Shown in pieces: positions 19,301 to 27,350 of a stretch of 39,608 nt of DNA. The stretch is from IMG/VR virus record IMGVR_UViG_3300013100_000018, positions 1-39,608 of that record. The stretch is one strand, 5' to 3'. Each line of letters starts with the position of its first letter. Position 1 is the stretch's first letter. Source of the DNA: a virus. The notes beneath the pieces were generated by a model. The model ran no database searches, was not told the origin of the DNA, and saw only the letters and a program-made list of their open reading frames with translations. A program made the position numbers and the translations under genes.

Positions 19301-19460
19301 AGTTACGGGTGAACACCTGTGCTTCCATGCCGACGATAGTGCATACATCTGTGGCTGTAATCTTGACCACAATCACATGCACAACGGCTACAACCACTAT
19401 TACGATTGGCCTCCTGAGACATGGAGGCCAAAACACATCAGCAAGAAATCGGTAGGCTGA
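19284..19460 (+). CDS. Cys/His-rich mini-protein (58 aa)
   Basis: A 58-residue protein starting MYKIGEVTGEHLCF with three Cys and many His/Tyr in CFHADDSAYICGCNLDHNH and MHNGYNHYY, a likely metal-binding surface. It overlaps the candidate ADP-ribosyltransferase gene by 17 bases and precedes the SNF2-type helicase by 4. TGGAAAG is about 6 bases upstream. Function unknown. Confidence 0.65.
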   Translation: MYKIGEVTGEHLCFHADDSAYICGCNLDHNHMHNGYNHYYDWPPETWRPKHISKKSVG

Positions 19461-19464
19461 GGTC

Positions 19465-20829
19465 ATGGCACGGATCACACTCGACCCTGAGCAAGAGGAG
19501 GCAGTGCAGCGCATGGTGAATGAACCCACCCGCGCTGCACTGAACGCCTCACAATACGGAACAGGAAAAACAGTTGTCACTGTCGAAGTTGGCGAACGTC
19601 TGGGCGCAGAAACTAAACTCATTGTGGCTCCGCTCTTTACGAAGTATTCATGGGAAACAACTATCCGAGAGCAGTATCCCGAGGCTGTTGTTAGGTTCAT
19701 CGACAGCAGAAAATCTGGCAAGCTTGCTCTTGCTGACCTGCTTAACGGTACCCCCGGCTGGTATATTATTGGCCGTGAATACTTTGCGTCGAAGCAAGTA
19801 GCAGCACAGATCGCGCCCAAGTCACACCTGATCGACTTCCTTGCGTACGACGAGTGCGCACGGTGGGCGAACTACAAGTCGCGTGGCTACGCCATGATGA
19901 AAAAGATGAAGCCCGGCTACCGCATGGCTTTGTCTGCGACACCGGCAGCGAACAAGTTCAGCGGACTCTTCGCAATCACGCACTGGCTCTGGCCTAAGCT
20001 CGACGGGCACGACAGCTTCTGGGCTTTTGTTAAGGAGTGGTGCACCACCGAGGAAGACTACTTCGCTGGCGTGCAGGTCACAGGTGAGAAGAACCCCGGC
20101 AAGTACGTGGAACACCTGCCCTGCTATATCAGACTCGAAAAGGACTTCGGCACCCCGTTCGAAGACACCATTGAAGTAGACCTCAGCCCGCGTGAGCGTG
20201 CGATCTACGACAAGTTCGAGAAGTACCTGATCGTGTGGTTGCAGGAGAACCCGCTGGTCGCCAAGTTCCCCATCGTCAAGCGCATCCGCCTGAGGCAGAT
20301 GACGTTGGGGGAGGTCAGCATCGACCCGGAAACGGACGAGGTATACTTCGACCGGAATATGAAGTCAACAAAGTACGACACGTTGCTGGCCTACATTCAG
20401 GAACACCCCGGCGAGCCTATGGTGATCTTCACCGACTCAGCCAAGTACGCTCACGTCGTCGCCTACAAGCTGATCGAAGACGGCTACAAGGCACTGCCGT
20501 GGGCCGGTGACGTGGATGAAGATGTTCGGCACGCAATGAAGGATGCGTTCGTCGGCGGGGAACTCGACTTCATCGTGGCGACAATCGCCAGCATCGGTGA
20601 AGGCGTGGACGGTCTGCAACGGCGAGCAAGAACGATGGTGTGGTTGTCACGCAGCGACAACAACATGCTTAACATGCAGGCGTTCCGACGCCTGTACCGA
20701 CGCGGGCAGGAGCGGCAAGTTATATCAATTGACATTGTTGCCCGCAACACCTACGATAGTGGACAGCTATCTAACCTCATTGAACAAGCGCTTCGCATGA
20801 ATCGAAGCCTGAAATTGGAGAAAGTATGA
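19465..20829 (+). CDS. SNF2-type superfamily 2 helicase
   Basis: A 454-residue protein with superfamily 2 motifs: QYGTGKT (I, about 30-36), LIVAPLFTKYSW (Ia, about 52-63), YDECARWAN (II, about 128-136; Asp-Glu-Cys-Ala instead of DEAH), LSATPA (III, about 155-160), then the second lobe with VIFTDSAKYA, VATIASIGEGVDGLQ (V) and QAFRRLYRRGQ (VI). The Gln-x3-Arg-x-Gly-Gln-type motif VI places it with the SNF2/Rad54-like group of DNA translocases found in many phages. Likely role is remodelling replication or recombination intermediates. It precedes the recombination genes at 22-24.5 kb. Confidence 0.9.
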   Translation: MARITLDPEQEEAVQRMVNEPTRAALNASQYGTGKTVVTVEVGERLGAETKLIVAPLFTKYSWETTIREQYPEAVVRFIDSRKSGKLALADLLNGTPGWYIIGREYFASKQVAAQIAPKSHLIDFLAYDECARWANYKSRGYAMMKKMKPGYRMALSATPAANKFSGLFAITHWLWPKLDGHDSFWAFVKEWCTTEEDYFAGVQVTGEKNPGKYVEHLPCYIRLEKDFGTPFEDTIEVDLSPRERAIYDKFEKYLIVWLQENPLVAKFPIVKRIRLRQMTLGEVSIDPETDEVYFDRNMKSTKYDTLLAYIQEHPGEPMVIFTDSAKYAHVVAYKLIEDGYKALPWAGDVDEDVRHAMKDAFVGGELDFIVATIASIGEGVDGLQRRARTMVWLSRSDNNMLNMQAFRRLYRRGQERQVISIDIVARNTYDSGQLSNLIEQALRMNRSLKLEKV

Positions 20830-21080
20830 ATCTTATTAAGAGCCTCGTTTGGGAAGGCGCTTGGGTGGGTTGGTCGCTTTGCGCAGGTTTCTGGAACCTT
20901 ATGGAAGCTGCTCGGAGTGCTTCACTGGGAAGTAGCTGGGGCTGGCTCTCGCTGGCTGTAGCACTGCTCATGTTCGGCATGTTCTGGTTCGGTCTGCGCA
21001 AGATTAATCGGACCATGAAGCGACTTCGCGCTGCCGAGCAGCGCACCATTCACCCGGCCTACTTCGGATACCGAGGCTAA
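20826..21080 (+). CDS. Two-segment membrane protein (84 aa)
   Basis: An 84-residue protein with hydrophobic segments at about residues 9-26 and 37-57 (SWGWLSLAVALLMFGMFWFGL), then a basic tail (RKINRTMKRLRAAEQR). ATGA overlap with the helicase gene. The layout resembles the membrane protein at 14809, with no clear sequence identity. Function unknown. Confidence 0.75.
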   Translation: MNLIKSLVWEGAWVGWSLCAGFWNLMEAARSASLGSSWGWLSLAVALLMFGMFWFGLRKINRTMKRLRAAEQRTIHPAYFGYRG

Positions 21081-21082
21081 TC

Positions 21083-21307
21083 ATGGCTTGGGAAGAGGAC
21101 GAAGCGCTACTCGAAGAGTACGTGGCGTGGAAGGCTCAGAAGCAGGTGGCGGGGGTAGATGTTACCCCCGCCGCTTTCCTTGTGGACCGCACAAAGGAAG
21201 TCGCATTCCAGCGCGTGCTTGATTCGCTGGAATACATCGAACACGCTGACACCGTACACATTTCGCCCGAGGCTAAGGATGATCTGAAGAAAATCTTGGA
21301 AGGTTAA
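21083..21307 (+). CDS. Hypothetical protein (74 aa)
   Basis: A 74-residue acidic helical protein starting MAWEEDEALLEEY, two bases after the preceding stop. No ribosome site is evident, so coupling is likely. The C terminus (SPEAKDDLKKILEG) is a charged helix. Function unknown. Confidence 0.65.
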   Translation: MAWEEDEALLEEYVAWKAQKQVAGVDVTPAAFLVDRTKEVAFQRVLDSLEYIEHADTVHISPEAKDDLKKILEG

Positions 21308-21308
21308 C

Positions 21309-21659
21309 ATGGATTACTACAACCGCAAGGGCGAACCAGTCACCCAAGAGGAGTGGGCGGAACGTTATATGTGGGAGGACATTCGCGTCAAGCTCACCGA
21401 ATTCGAGGAGCAAGGCATCAGAGTCAGCACTATCTGGCTGGGCATCGACCAAGCTTGGGGTGATATGCCAGCCCCACTCATCTTCGAAACGATGGTGTTC
21501 ATGGATCAGGAACTCTCTGAGGATGACCCGCTCCAATACTGGGACGAGTTCTGTGCCCGGTACCCTACTGAGGAGGTAGCGGTAGCCGAACACGTTAAGA
21601 TCGTGGCAACTATTCAACGGATCATCGACAACCAAGAGCCAAAGGCAATCGAGAAGTAA
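21309..21659 (+). CDS. Conserved small actinophage protein (116 aa)
   Basis: A 116-residue protein. The stretch VSTIWLGIDQAWGD...PLIFETMVF (about 39-64), followed by a Tyr/Asp-rich part and AEHVKIVATI, matches from memory a family found in phages of many hosts whose hallmark is Phe-Glu-Thr-Met-Val-Phe. Its function is not known to me. GGAAGG is 7 bases before the ATG, and the stop shares a base with whiB (TAATG). Confidence 0.75.
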   Translation: MDYYNRKGEPVTQEEWAERYMWEDIRVKLTEFEEQGIRVSTIWLGIDQAWGDMPAPLIFETMVFMDQELSEDDPLQYWDEFCARYPTEEVAVAEHVKIVATIQRIIDNQEPKAIEK

Positions 21660-21988
21660 TGAAGTTGTTTAGTTTCGAGACCGAGGAAATTGAAGAGCAG
21701 TTCAAGGACTTGGTTCGCTCCACGAACGGGACGGAACCGTGCTTCGACCCGAACCTAAGTGACCCTGACGCGCCTGACGTGTTAGAGGAAACCGTGACAG
21801 ATATGTACGCCGAGAACTGGGTCAGCCGGGGCGTCATGGTGTCACAGGCACGGAAGCTATGCGAAGGTTGCCACGTCCTAGAGAAGTGCGCGGCCTACGC
21901 AATCGCAGCAAAGGAACCGTACGGCGTGTGGGGTGGAACAACACCACTCTCTCGTGGTATAAAGCGTAAATACAAGGAGGCAGCATGA
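21659..21988 (+). CDS. whiB: WhiB-family Fe-S transcription factor
   Basis: A 109-residue protein with the four-cysteine WhiB signature: Cys28, then Cys68-x2-Cys71-x5-Cys77 (LCEGCHVLEKC), and the turn GVWGG (about 89-93) followed by a basic tail (RGIKRKYK). The cysteines hold a [4Fe-4S] cluster and the tail touches DNA next to the sigma factor. WhiB proteins are restricted to actinobacteria and their phages; WhiB of mycobacteriophage TM4 interferes with host WhiB2 and blocks division and superinfection. The length is normal. It starts in TAATG and ends in ATGA, inside a coupled run. Confidence 0.92.
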   Translation: MKLFSFETEEIEEQFKDLVRSTNGTEPCFDPNLSDPDAPDVLEETVTDMYAENWVSRGVMVSQARKLCEGCHVLEKCAAYAIAAKEPYGVWGGTTPLSRGIKRKYKEAA

Positions 21989-22209
21989 GCAAGCAGAACA
22001 TCGACCAGTTCACGCCGGACATGATCGGCAAGGTTGTTAAGATCACGGTCACCTATACTGAGGACACGGGCTTCGCTCCCGAGTTCGAGGTAGGTACATT
22101 GTCCGGGTACGCTCGCTCGGGCAACCGGACCTATTGGGCTTTGGTAGGTTCAGGAGAACGTACTCAGGTACCGGATGACTACGACTTGGAGGTAACCGTG
22201 TGCCACTAG
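21985..22209 (+). CDS. Hypothetical beta-rich protein (74 aa)
   Basis: A 74-residue protein with regular strands (MIGKVVKITVTYTED, FEVGTLSGYAR, TYWALVGSGER), suggesting a small beta barrel. AAGGAGG precedes the ATG. It overlaps whiB by 4 bases and the nuclease gene by 10. Function unknown. Confidence 0.7.
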   Translation: MSKQNIDQFTPDMIGKVVKITVTYTEDTGFAPEFEVGTLSGYARSGNRTYWALVGSGERTQVPDDYDLEVTVCH

Positions 22210-22898
22210 AAGATGCCCAAGTCAAAATGCTCATCTTGGATATGTTAAAGAATCCAAGTGAGCGAGACAAGCAAAGCCTCATCGGTGCCAGTGAAATCGG
22301 CAACCCGTGTGACTACTGCGTGGGGTGCCGACTCCTCGGGCGCAAGCAGAAGGAAAGCCTCTACTGGTTGGGAGGCCGGATCGGTACCGGCATCCACGCT
22401 GAGCTAGAGAAGGAGGCAGAGAAGCACACTGTTAAAGCTGAGAACTACCGCTTCCTCCCCCTCGAAGGTGCACGAATCGAGCAGAAGATCACGCTCGGAA
22501 CAATCGACGGATTGGGCACACTGAAGTCCAAGCCTGACCTTGTACTCGTGCGGGACAAGCACCTGCTCGACCACAAGACAACCAGCAAGACGAAGCTCGC
22601 CAAGTACAAACTCGACGGCGTGCCGATGCAGTACGTTTACCAACAGTCCCTGTATGCTTGGGGGCTGGGCAAGGAAGGCATTGAGATTGAACGTATCAGT
22701 CTCGTCTTCATCTGCCGGGACGGTAGCGGCGACAATGACATATGGATTTACAGTTGGGACTACGACGAAGCGCAGGCGCTGAAGGCGTGGGACCGGCTGG
22801 AACTCATCTGGAAATGGTTGCAAGATGGAAACGATGTAGAAACATTGACAAGCGATCCGGGCTGTTGGTACTGTAACAACGTACTTCAGCGGTGGTAA
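22200..22898 (+). CDS. Cas4/RecB-like exonuclease
   Basis: A 232-residue protein of the PD-(D/E)xK class: Cys37-x2-Cys40-x2-Cys43 near the N terminus, GTGIHAELE (about 62-70, catalytic His), KPDLVLV (Asp113), LLDHKTT (Asp124, Lys126), a Gln/Tyr-rich helix (MQYVYQQSLYAWGL) and a C-terminal Cys222-x2-Cys225. Three N-terminal and two C-terminal cysteines fit the Fe-S site of Cas4/AddB-type nucleases. It would resect DNA ends to 3' single strands for the Sak4-like ATPase encoded nearby. The start is GTG 22200 with GGAGG upstream. Confidence 0.85.
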   Translation: MPLEDAQVKMLILDMLKNPSERDKQSLIGASEIGNPCDYCVGCRLLGRKQKESLYWLGGRIGTGIHAELEKEAEKHTVKAENYRFLPLEGARIEQKITLGTIDGLGTLKSKPDLVLVRDKHLLDHKTTSKTKLAKYKLDGVPMQYVYQQSLYAWGLGKEGIEIERISLVFICRDGSGDNDIWIYSWDYDEAQALKAWDRLELIWKWLQDGNDVETLTSDPGCWYCNNVLQRW

Positions 22899-22912
22899 CG
22901 AAAGGAGAGACA

Positions 22913-23275
22913 ATGCCCGAATACGATAGCCTCACTCCTACTGAGGAAGAGCAGGTGCTGGAACGCATCGTGCGCAACCAGCTTCAGATCAAGGCGCTGG
23001 AAGAGGAGAACACTGCACTGAAGGGGTTCTTCAAGCAGAACGACGAGGCGTACCCCGCTGGAACGACCAAGGAAGTTGGTAAGTTCTTCATCAAGATCAC
23101 GCGCTCAACCCGCGTGGACGACGGACTGGCCCGACGCAACCTTGACCCGGACGTGTACCACCGTCTGACCAAGGAAACCATCGACGGTACTCTCGCCAAG
23201 AAGGGTCTGCCGACCGAGGACTACGAGAAAATCGTTAAGGTTTACGACAACCGCATCGAGATTGGACTGATTTAA
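22913..23275 (+). CDS. Hypothetical protein (120 aa) between nuclease and recombinase genes
   Basis: A 120-residue protein. The N-terminal coiled coil (VLERIVRNQLQIKALEEEN, about 16-34) is followed by a mixed region and a C-terminal strand (VKVYDNRIEIGLI). The layout resembles small phage accessory proteins of recombination operons (coiled coil plus a compact domain, as in Siphovirus Gp157-like proteins), though I cannot claim that family. AAAGGAGAG gives a strong site for ATG 22913. It abuts the Sak4-like gene directly. Confidence 0.75.
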   Translation: MPEYDSLTPTEEEQVLERIVRNQLQIKALEEENTALKGFFKQNDEAYPAGTTKEVGKFFIKITRSTRVDDGLARRNLDPDVYHRLTKETIDGTLAKKGLPTEDYEKIVKVYDNRIEIGLI

Positions 23276-24040
23276 ATGGCTAAGGAACCGGCAAGCTTCC
23301 TCGCGGGAGTGAGTAAGGCAACCGCCGTCAACAAGATCAACTCCGCAATCATCTTCGGTGAGTACGGCACGGGTAAGACGTGGCTCGCGGCTTCGGCTGA
23401 CGAGATTGCGGACTACTCGCCCGTCCTCATCGTGGATATTGAGGGGTCGGCTGCTGGCGTTGGTCGCAAGTACCCCAACGTGGACATTGTTGTGGCCGAC
23501 ACGCATCAGAAGTTGGAGTTCATTAAGAACGAACTCCTCACCAAGGAACACGGTTACAAGACCGTGATCTTCGACACCCTCAACGTGGCGCAGAACCGGG
23601 CGGAAGAGCATTTCCGCAAGCTGCCGGAGAACGCCAACAACAAGTTCGGCGTCTGGGCCGACCTGAAAAAGTGGACGATTGACTTCACGCGGGAAATGCA
23701 CCACGCAGATTTCCTCGCAATCTTCATTGCCCACTCGCAGGTTGACAAGGACGAGAACACCGGACGGCAGACGGTCACTGTTAAGATCGCTGGTGCTGCG
23801 CGCACCGACGTTCCCGCAGTGCCTGACCTTATCGGGTACCTCCGCTTCGACACGGACGAGGATGGTAACCCAATCCGCGTGTTGCAGGTGGGACGGTCAG
23901 CTAGTATCATTACTAAGAACCGTTTCGGTCTGCCCGATGTGATCTACCCTTCGGATGGTGAAGGTCCAACGATCTTCGACATTCAGAAGGCAATCCTCGA
24001 AGTACAAGACAACGGTAAAAAGGAAGAGAAGGTAGCTTAA
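23276..24040 (+). CDS. Sak4-like RecA-fold ATPase (single-strand annealing)
   Basis: A 254-residue RecA-fold protein: Walker A GEYGTGKT (28-35), LIVDIEG (51-57), VIFDTLN (about 97-103), and a later strand with polar end (LAIFIAHSQ), the usual core of phage Sak4/AAA_24 proteins that bind single-stranded DNA and anneal or exchange strands. Length is typical. It starts immediately after the previous stop and is followed by an SSB-like gene, the standard Sak4-SSB partnership. Confidence 0.85.
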   Translation: MAKEPASFLAGVSKATAVNKINSAIIFGEYGTGKTWLAASADEIADYSPVLIVDIEGSAAGVGRKYPNVDIVVADTHQKLEFIKNELLTKEHGYKTVIFDTLNVAQNRAEEHFRKLPENANNKFGVWADLKKWTIDFTREMHHADFLAIFIAHSQVDKDENTGRQTVTVKIAGAARTDVPAVPDLIGYLRFDTDEDGNPIRVLQVGRSASIITKNRFGLPDVIYPSDGEGPTIFDIQKAILEVQDNGKKEEKVA

Positions 24041-24042
24041 TC

Positions 24043-24576
24043 ATGGGTGCAACTCGTACCATTGCAGTAAACAAGGAAGCTTTCGGCAACGGAACGTTCC
24101 TCCCCATCCCGGTCGGCAGCAAGGTCAAGGTGTCGGTCTTCGAAATCAAGGAGGGCGTCACCGGCCCCAACTCGAAGAAGCCGGGTACCCCGCAGTTCGA
24201 GTTCACCGCCAAGGTGACCGACGACTTCGAGTTCACGGGTGTGGACCCCGACACGGGAGCCGTTCTCACGCAGAACGCACGCGGTCGGGAGATTCGCTAC
24301 AACTACATCCCCCTCGATGAGAACGCGGGCAACGCTTGGGCGCTCGTAGCGTTCGCTGAGGCTGTCGGCTGGGAGGTCAGCAAGGAGACTGGTGTTGCGG
24401 TCCCCGTTGACCTGACCGAGGTTCTGGGCACCGAGTTCATTGCCAAGATCGGCCAGAACAAGGGGCAGGACGGCAAGACCTACAACCGGGTCACCGGCTA
24501 CCAGCACCTGTCCAAGGCACCGAAGGGCGGCAGCACTCCTGCCACCCCCGCTGCAAAGAGTTGGGATGAACTCTAG
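24043..24576 (+). CDS. SSB-like DNA-binding protein
   Basis: A 177-residue protein with a beta-rich body (SKVKVSVFEIKEG, QFEFTAKVTDDFEFTG) consistent with an OB fold, a Gly/Thr/Pro/Ala linker and a short acidic tail (SWDEL). An acidic C-terminal tip after a flexible linker is a hallmark of SSB proteins, which use it to recruit partners. Position directly after the Sak4-like ATPase fits the pair. Sequence alone does not prove the fold. The stop lies in a 15-base palindrome and a terminator follows. Confidence 0.7.
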   Translation: MGATRTIAVNKEAFGNGTFLPIPVGSKVKVSVFEIKEGVTGPNSKKPGTPQFEFTAKVTDDFEFTGVDPDTGAVLTQNARGREIRYNYIPLDENAGNAWALVAFAEAVGWEVSKETGVAVPVDLTEVLGTEFIAKIGQNKGQDGKTYNRVTGYQHLSKAPKGGSTPATPAAKSWDEL

Positions 24577-24585
24577 AATCTAGAG
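24571..24585. repeat. Palindrome over the stop codon of the SSB-like gene
   Basis: CTCTAGA-A-TCTAGAG, perfect with 7-base arms. It contains the TAG stop of the gene and is 13 bases from the terminator stem. Could be an operator or simply part of the RNA 3' structure. Confidence 0.6.
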
Positions 24586-24598
24586 TAAACTTCCTAAC

Positions 24599-24640
24599 GG
24601 GAACCCCCGCACCGTCAAGATCACGGGCGGGGGTTTTCCC
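24599..24640 (+). terminator. Intrinsic terminator after the recombination operon
   Basis: GGGAACCCCCGC pairs with GCGGGGGTTTTCCC (TT bulge) across a 16-base loop; GGGGGTTTT is the classic core. It closes the run containing the nuclease, Sak4-like and SSB-like genes, just before the tRNA-like sequence. Confidence 0.85.
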
Positions 24641-24644
24641 GTAC

Positions 24645-24714
24645 GGGCCGGTAGCTCAATTGGAACAGAGCGCACATTGAGAGGCAGACGGAGGTTCGAT
24701 TCCTCCCCGGTCCA
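24645..24714 (+). tRNA. tRNA-like sequence without a foldable anticodon arm
   Basis: Acceptor arms GGGCCGG (24645-24651) and CCGGTCC (24707-24713) pair with one G-U. TA, then a D arm GCTC/GAGC (24654-24657, 24668-24671), and a perfect T arm GGAGG-TTCGATT-CCTCC (24690-24706) follow, with A as discriminator and no encoded CCA. Only 18 bases lie between the D and T arms, where about 23 are normal, and no 5-bp anticodon stem forms from them. It is therefore a tRNA remnant or a tRNA-shaped RNA rather than an ordinary tRNA; no anticodon can be assigned. Confidence 0.65.
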
Positions 24715-24814
24715 CATTAATTTCTGTTAAGTTTCTAAATTCGGGATTAGAAAGGGCACGATCATAGACAAGCGGGAGTTCTTCAAGAACATCTTCCGGG
24801 GAGGACAGGGCCGC

Positions 24815-26989
24815 GTGGTCCTCGTCCTCCCTAACTACAGGGGCAAGCCCACACAGGATCACTGGTTCTCCTACCCAGAAGAACTCGACAAGATGACCGA
24901 GTTCGCTGAGGCACACAAGACCAGCGACGTGTGGTACTCCCCGAACATTTTCAACAGCGACGACCGTAGCAAGTCGAACACGAAGATGGTTAGCGTAGCC
25001 GCAGCCGACGCGGATAGCTGCGACCCTAACAACTTCCGCGTGCAACCCACGCTGAGCATTGAGACAAGCCCCGGACACTGGCACGTCTACTGGGCATTCG
25101 ACCAGCCCTACGACCCAAACGAGGTGGCGAAGCTCAACCGCCGTATCGCACAGGTGCACAAGGGGCAGGGCTGTGACACGGCGTTCGCCAACGCCGCCAA
25201 GCTCATGCGCGTACCGGGAACCTCTAACAACAAACACCCCGGCGCTGTGGTGATCGTTGCTGACTTTGACGACGAAACCGAACACACGCCTGACAGCCTC
25301 ACTGAGCGCTACCCGGTATCGGAAGTGCCTGACGCTATCGACGTGGAAAACACCACCATGCCTGACGACATGGGTGCATACATCACGGCGAATCGTGGCT
25401 CCCTGCTGAGCGGATTGCCTAACAGCATGGGCCTCCGTGACATGCTGTTCGGCCGCTTCCACGAGGACAAGCGCAGTGACGTACGCTACAAGCTGCTGTG
25501 CGAACTGTACCGGCTGGGACTGGACGACTACGGTGTTATGGCCGTGGCGTGGGGCGCTCCCAGCAACAAGTACAACGGTGACGACCCGCGCGGCTACGCT
25601 GGTCTGTGGGCCGAGGCCATGAAAGCCAAGAAGGAAATCGAACTCGAACAGGAAGCTGACGAGTACGACAAGCCCATTGACGGCGTGTTCGAGGGAGAGA
25701 AAGGCGAGCGCGCTAAGAAGGCCGAGAATGTCTTAACAAACTTCCTCAGCGTTGCCGAGCAGGAAGAGATTCGCGGCAAGGTCAACTTCATTGATGAGTG
25801 GATCGCATGGGCCGGTACCAAGACGGACGCCCCACAGGAGTACCACCGGGCGGCAGCTATCACGCTGCTCTCTGCGGTCTACTCCGAGTTCGGGCATGCC
25901 ACGCCGAAGTTCGCTCCCAAGGGTCTGAAGCTCAACCTGTGGTTCATGGTGCTGGGGCGGTCCACCAAGGATCGCAAGTCAACCTCGCGCAGCTTCCTGA
26001 ACGACGCTCTGCGGGCTTTGAAGACCGACGACTACAACTACTCCATCGGTGACGACGTAACGCCGGGAGGCATCAGCCTAGCGCTGCACGACAGGGCAAA
26101 CAAGGCGACCGTCTACGACCGTGACGAGGTTCAGGGTCTGTTCAAGGAACTGCTGCACCAGTCCTACATGAGCGGTGGTCTGGAAGTCTTCACCAAGCTC
26201 TACGATGGTTGGTCGGGTGGACGTGTCCGTGCATCCGGCGAGAAGAAGATCATGGAGTCCGTGCCTGTCTCCTTCATCATGTTCATGATGGGTATTCTGA
26301 CGGAGACAGCGGACGTACTCACGATCACCAACTACCGCTCGGGCTTCCTCACCCGGTTCCTCTACGTGCTGGGCAAGCGGCCCGATGGGTACAAGGCACC
26401 GCCGATGGAGCAGACTTCTGAGGAGGAAGTCGAAGACGACAAGGTGTTCAATGGCCTTGTTAAGCATCTTGCGCTGAACCGGAACTTCTGGGAAATGCGT
26501 GGAAGCGACGGCAAGACCTATGCCCTCCGTGCGGAACCGGATGCGTGGGCGCGTTTGCAGGAGTTCGAAGCGGACGTAGCGGACAAGGCAGCGGAGTCAC
26601 CGTACGCGGAAATCATCGACACGACGAGCAGCCGTATGGTTATCAGCACTGTTAAGTTGTCGGCTCTGCTGGCAATGGACGAGCGTTCGCTGACCATTAA
26701 GAAAAGCCATGTCTTGCAGGCTATTGCCTATGCGGGTGAGTGGTTCGACAACGCTGTGACCGTGGCGAGCATGGTCAGCGAGTCCGAGTGGCAGCGTGAC
26801 GTGGACAAGCTGGAAGAGTTCATCGTCAGCAAGGGCGGTCGTATCGGTTACTCTGCCGCCTACCGCCAGTTCAAAGAGAAGCGACCGTTCGAGTTCGAGG
26901 AAATGCTGGGCGCACTGGAAGCGCGCGGGGTTCTCACCCGCATCCAGAACGGTTCCCGCTGGGTTCTGGAAGTGAGCTATGAAGACTAG
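24815..26989 (+). CDS. Primase-polymerase/helicase fusion protein
   Basis: A protein of at least 724 residues. The N-terminal part carries AEP primase-like motifs: AAADADSCD (about 63-71), SPGHWHVYW (about 85-93) and RVPGTSNNKHPG (about 132-143), the last typical of phage and plasmid prim-pol domains. The C-terminal half has GRSTKDRKSTS (about 384-394), a phosphate-binding loop of the DUF3987-like helicase group, and VYDRDEV as a likely Walker B. It should prime and unwind phage DNA. GTG 24815 is the first usual start, but coding-like sequence (KREFFKNIF) extends upstream to about 24761. Confidence 0.82.
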   Translation: MVLVLPNYRGKPTQDHWFSYPEELDKMTEFAEAHKTSDVWYSPNIFNSDDRSKSNTKMVSVAAADADSCDPNNFRVQPTLSIETSPGHWHVYWAFDQPYDPNEVAKLNRRIAQVHKGQGCDTAFANAAKLMRVPGTSNNKHPGAVVIVADFDDETEHTPDSLTERYPVSEVPDAIDVENTTMPDDMGAYITANRGSLLSGLPNSMGLRDMLFGRFHEDKRSDVRYKLLCELYRLGLDDYGVMAVAWGAPSNKYNGDDPRGYAGLWAEAMKAKKEIELEQEADEYDKPIDGVFEGEKGERAKKAENVLTNFLSVAEQEEIRGKVNFIDEWIAWAGTKTDAPQEYHRAAAITLLSAVYSEFGHATPKFAPKGLKLNLWFMVLGRSTKDRKSTSRSFLNDALRALKTDDYNYSIGDDVTPGGISLALHDRANKATVYDRDEVQGLFKELLHQSYMSGGLEVFTKLYDGWSGGRVRASGEKKIMESVPVSFIMFMMGILTETADVLTITNYRSGFLTRFLYVLGKRPDGYKAPPMEQTSEEEVEDDKVFNGLVKHLALNRNFWEMRGSDGKTYALRAEPDAWARLQEFEADVADKAAESPYAEIIDTTSSRMVISTVKLSALLAMDERSLTIKKSHVLQAIAYAGEWFDNAVTVASMVSESEWQRDVDKLEEFIVSKGGRIGYSAAYRQFKEKRPFEFEEMLGALEARGVLTRIQNGSRWVLEVSYED

Positions 26990-27350
26990 TAGCAAGTTGC
27001 AAGACGCCCTGTTTATCTACCAGCAGTACCAGCAGATGAACAAGAAGCACAGGAGGTCAGCCGTTGAAAGGCTGGCCTCCTACGGCTACGACGCGCATGA
27101 GATTAGCAAAATCACTGGTGTGAGTACGAACTACGCTGTGCGATTCACAAACAGGGGTGGAGGGTTCTACAAGTTCAACCCATCGACGTTAGACGCGCTG
27201 GTATTGCTGGCAGTACGATATGAAGATGATGAAACCGTGTCAGGGACGCTGGCACGGAGAATAGTCGAGTGGGGCACGGCAGTAGCTGAGATAGCTAGGC
27301 TGTGTGACATTCCGCTCGACGTGTTAAGGGAGGCAGTGCATAATGAGTAG
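26979..27350 (+). CDS. HTH-like protein (123 aa)
   Basis: A 123-residue basic protein. Residues about 27-55 (HRRSAVERLASYGYDAHEISKITGVSTNYAVRF in outline) read as a helix-turn-helix of the sigma-region-4 or resolvase kind, with a second helical repeat near the C terminus (VAEIARLCDIPLDVLREAV) that also looks like an HTH. It starts inside the primase gene and overlaps the next gene by 8 bases. It could regulate transcription or load at an origin. Confidence 0.7.
   Translation: MKTSSKLQDALFIYQQYQQMNKKHRRSAVERLASYGYDAHEISKITGVSTNYAVRFTNRGGGFYKFNPSTLDALVLLAVRYEDDETVSGTLARRIVEWGTAVAEIARLCDIPLDVLREAVHNE

Noticed and set aside
24645-24714. Functional Leu, Ser or Met tRNA
   Set aside because: Candidate anticodons (GAG, TGA, CAT) can be read in the middle, but none has a pairing anticodon stem.
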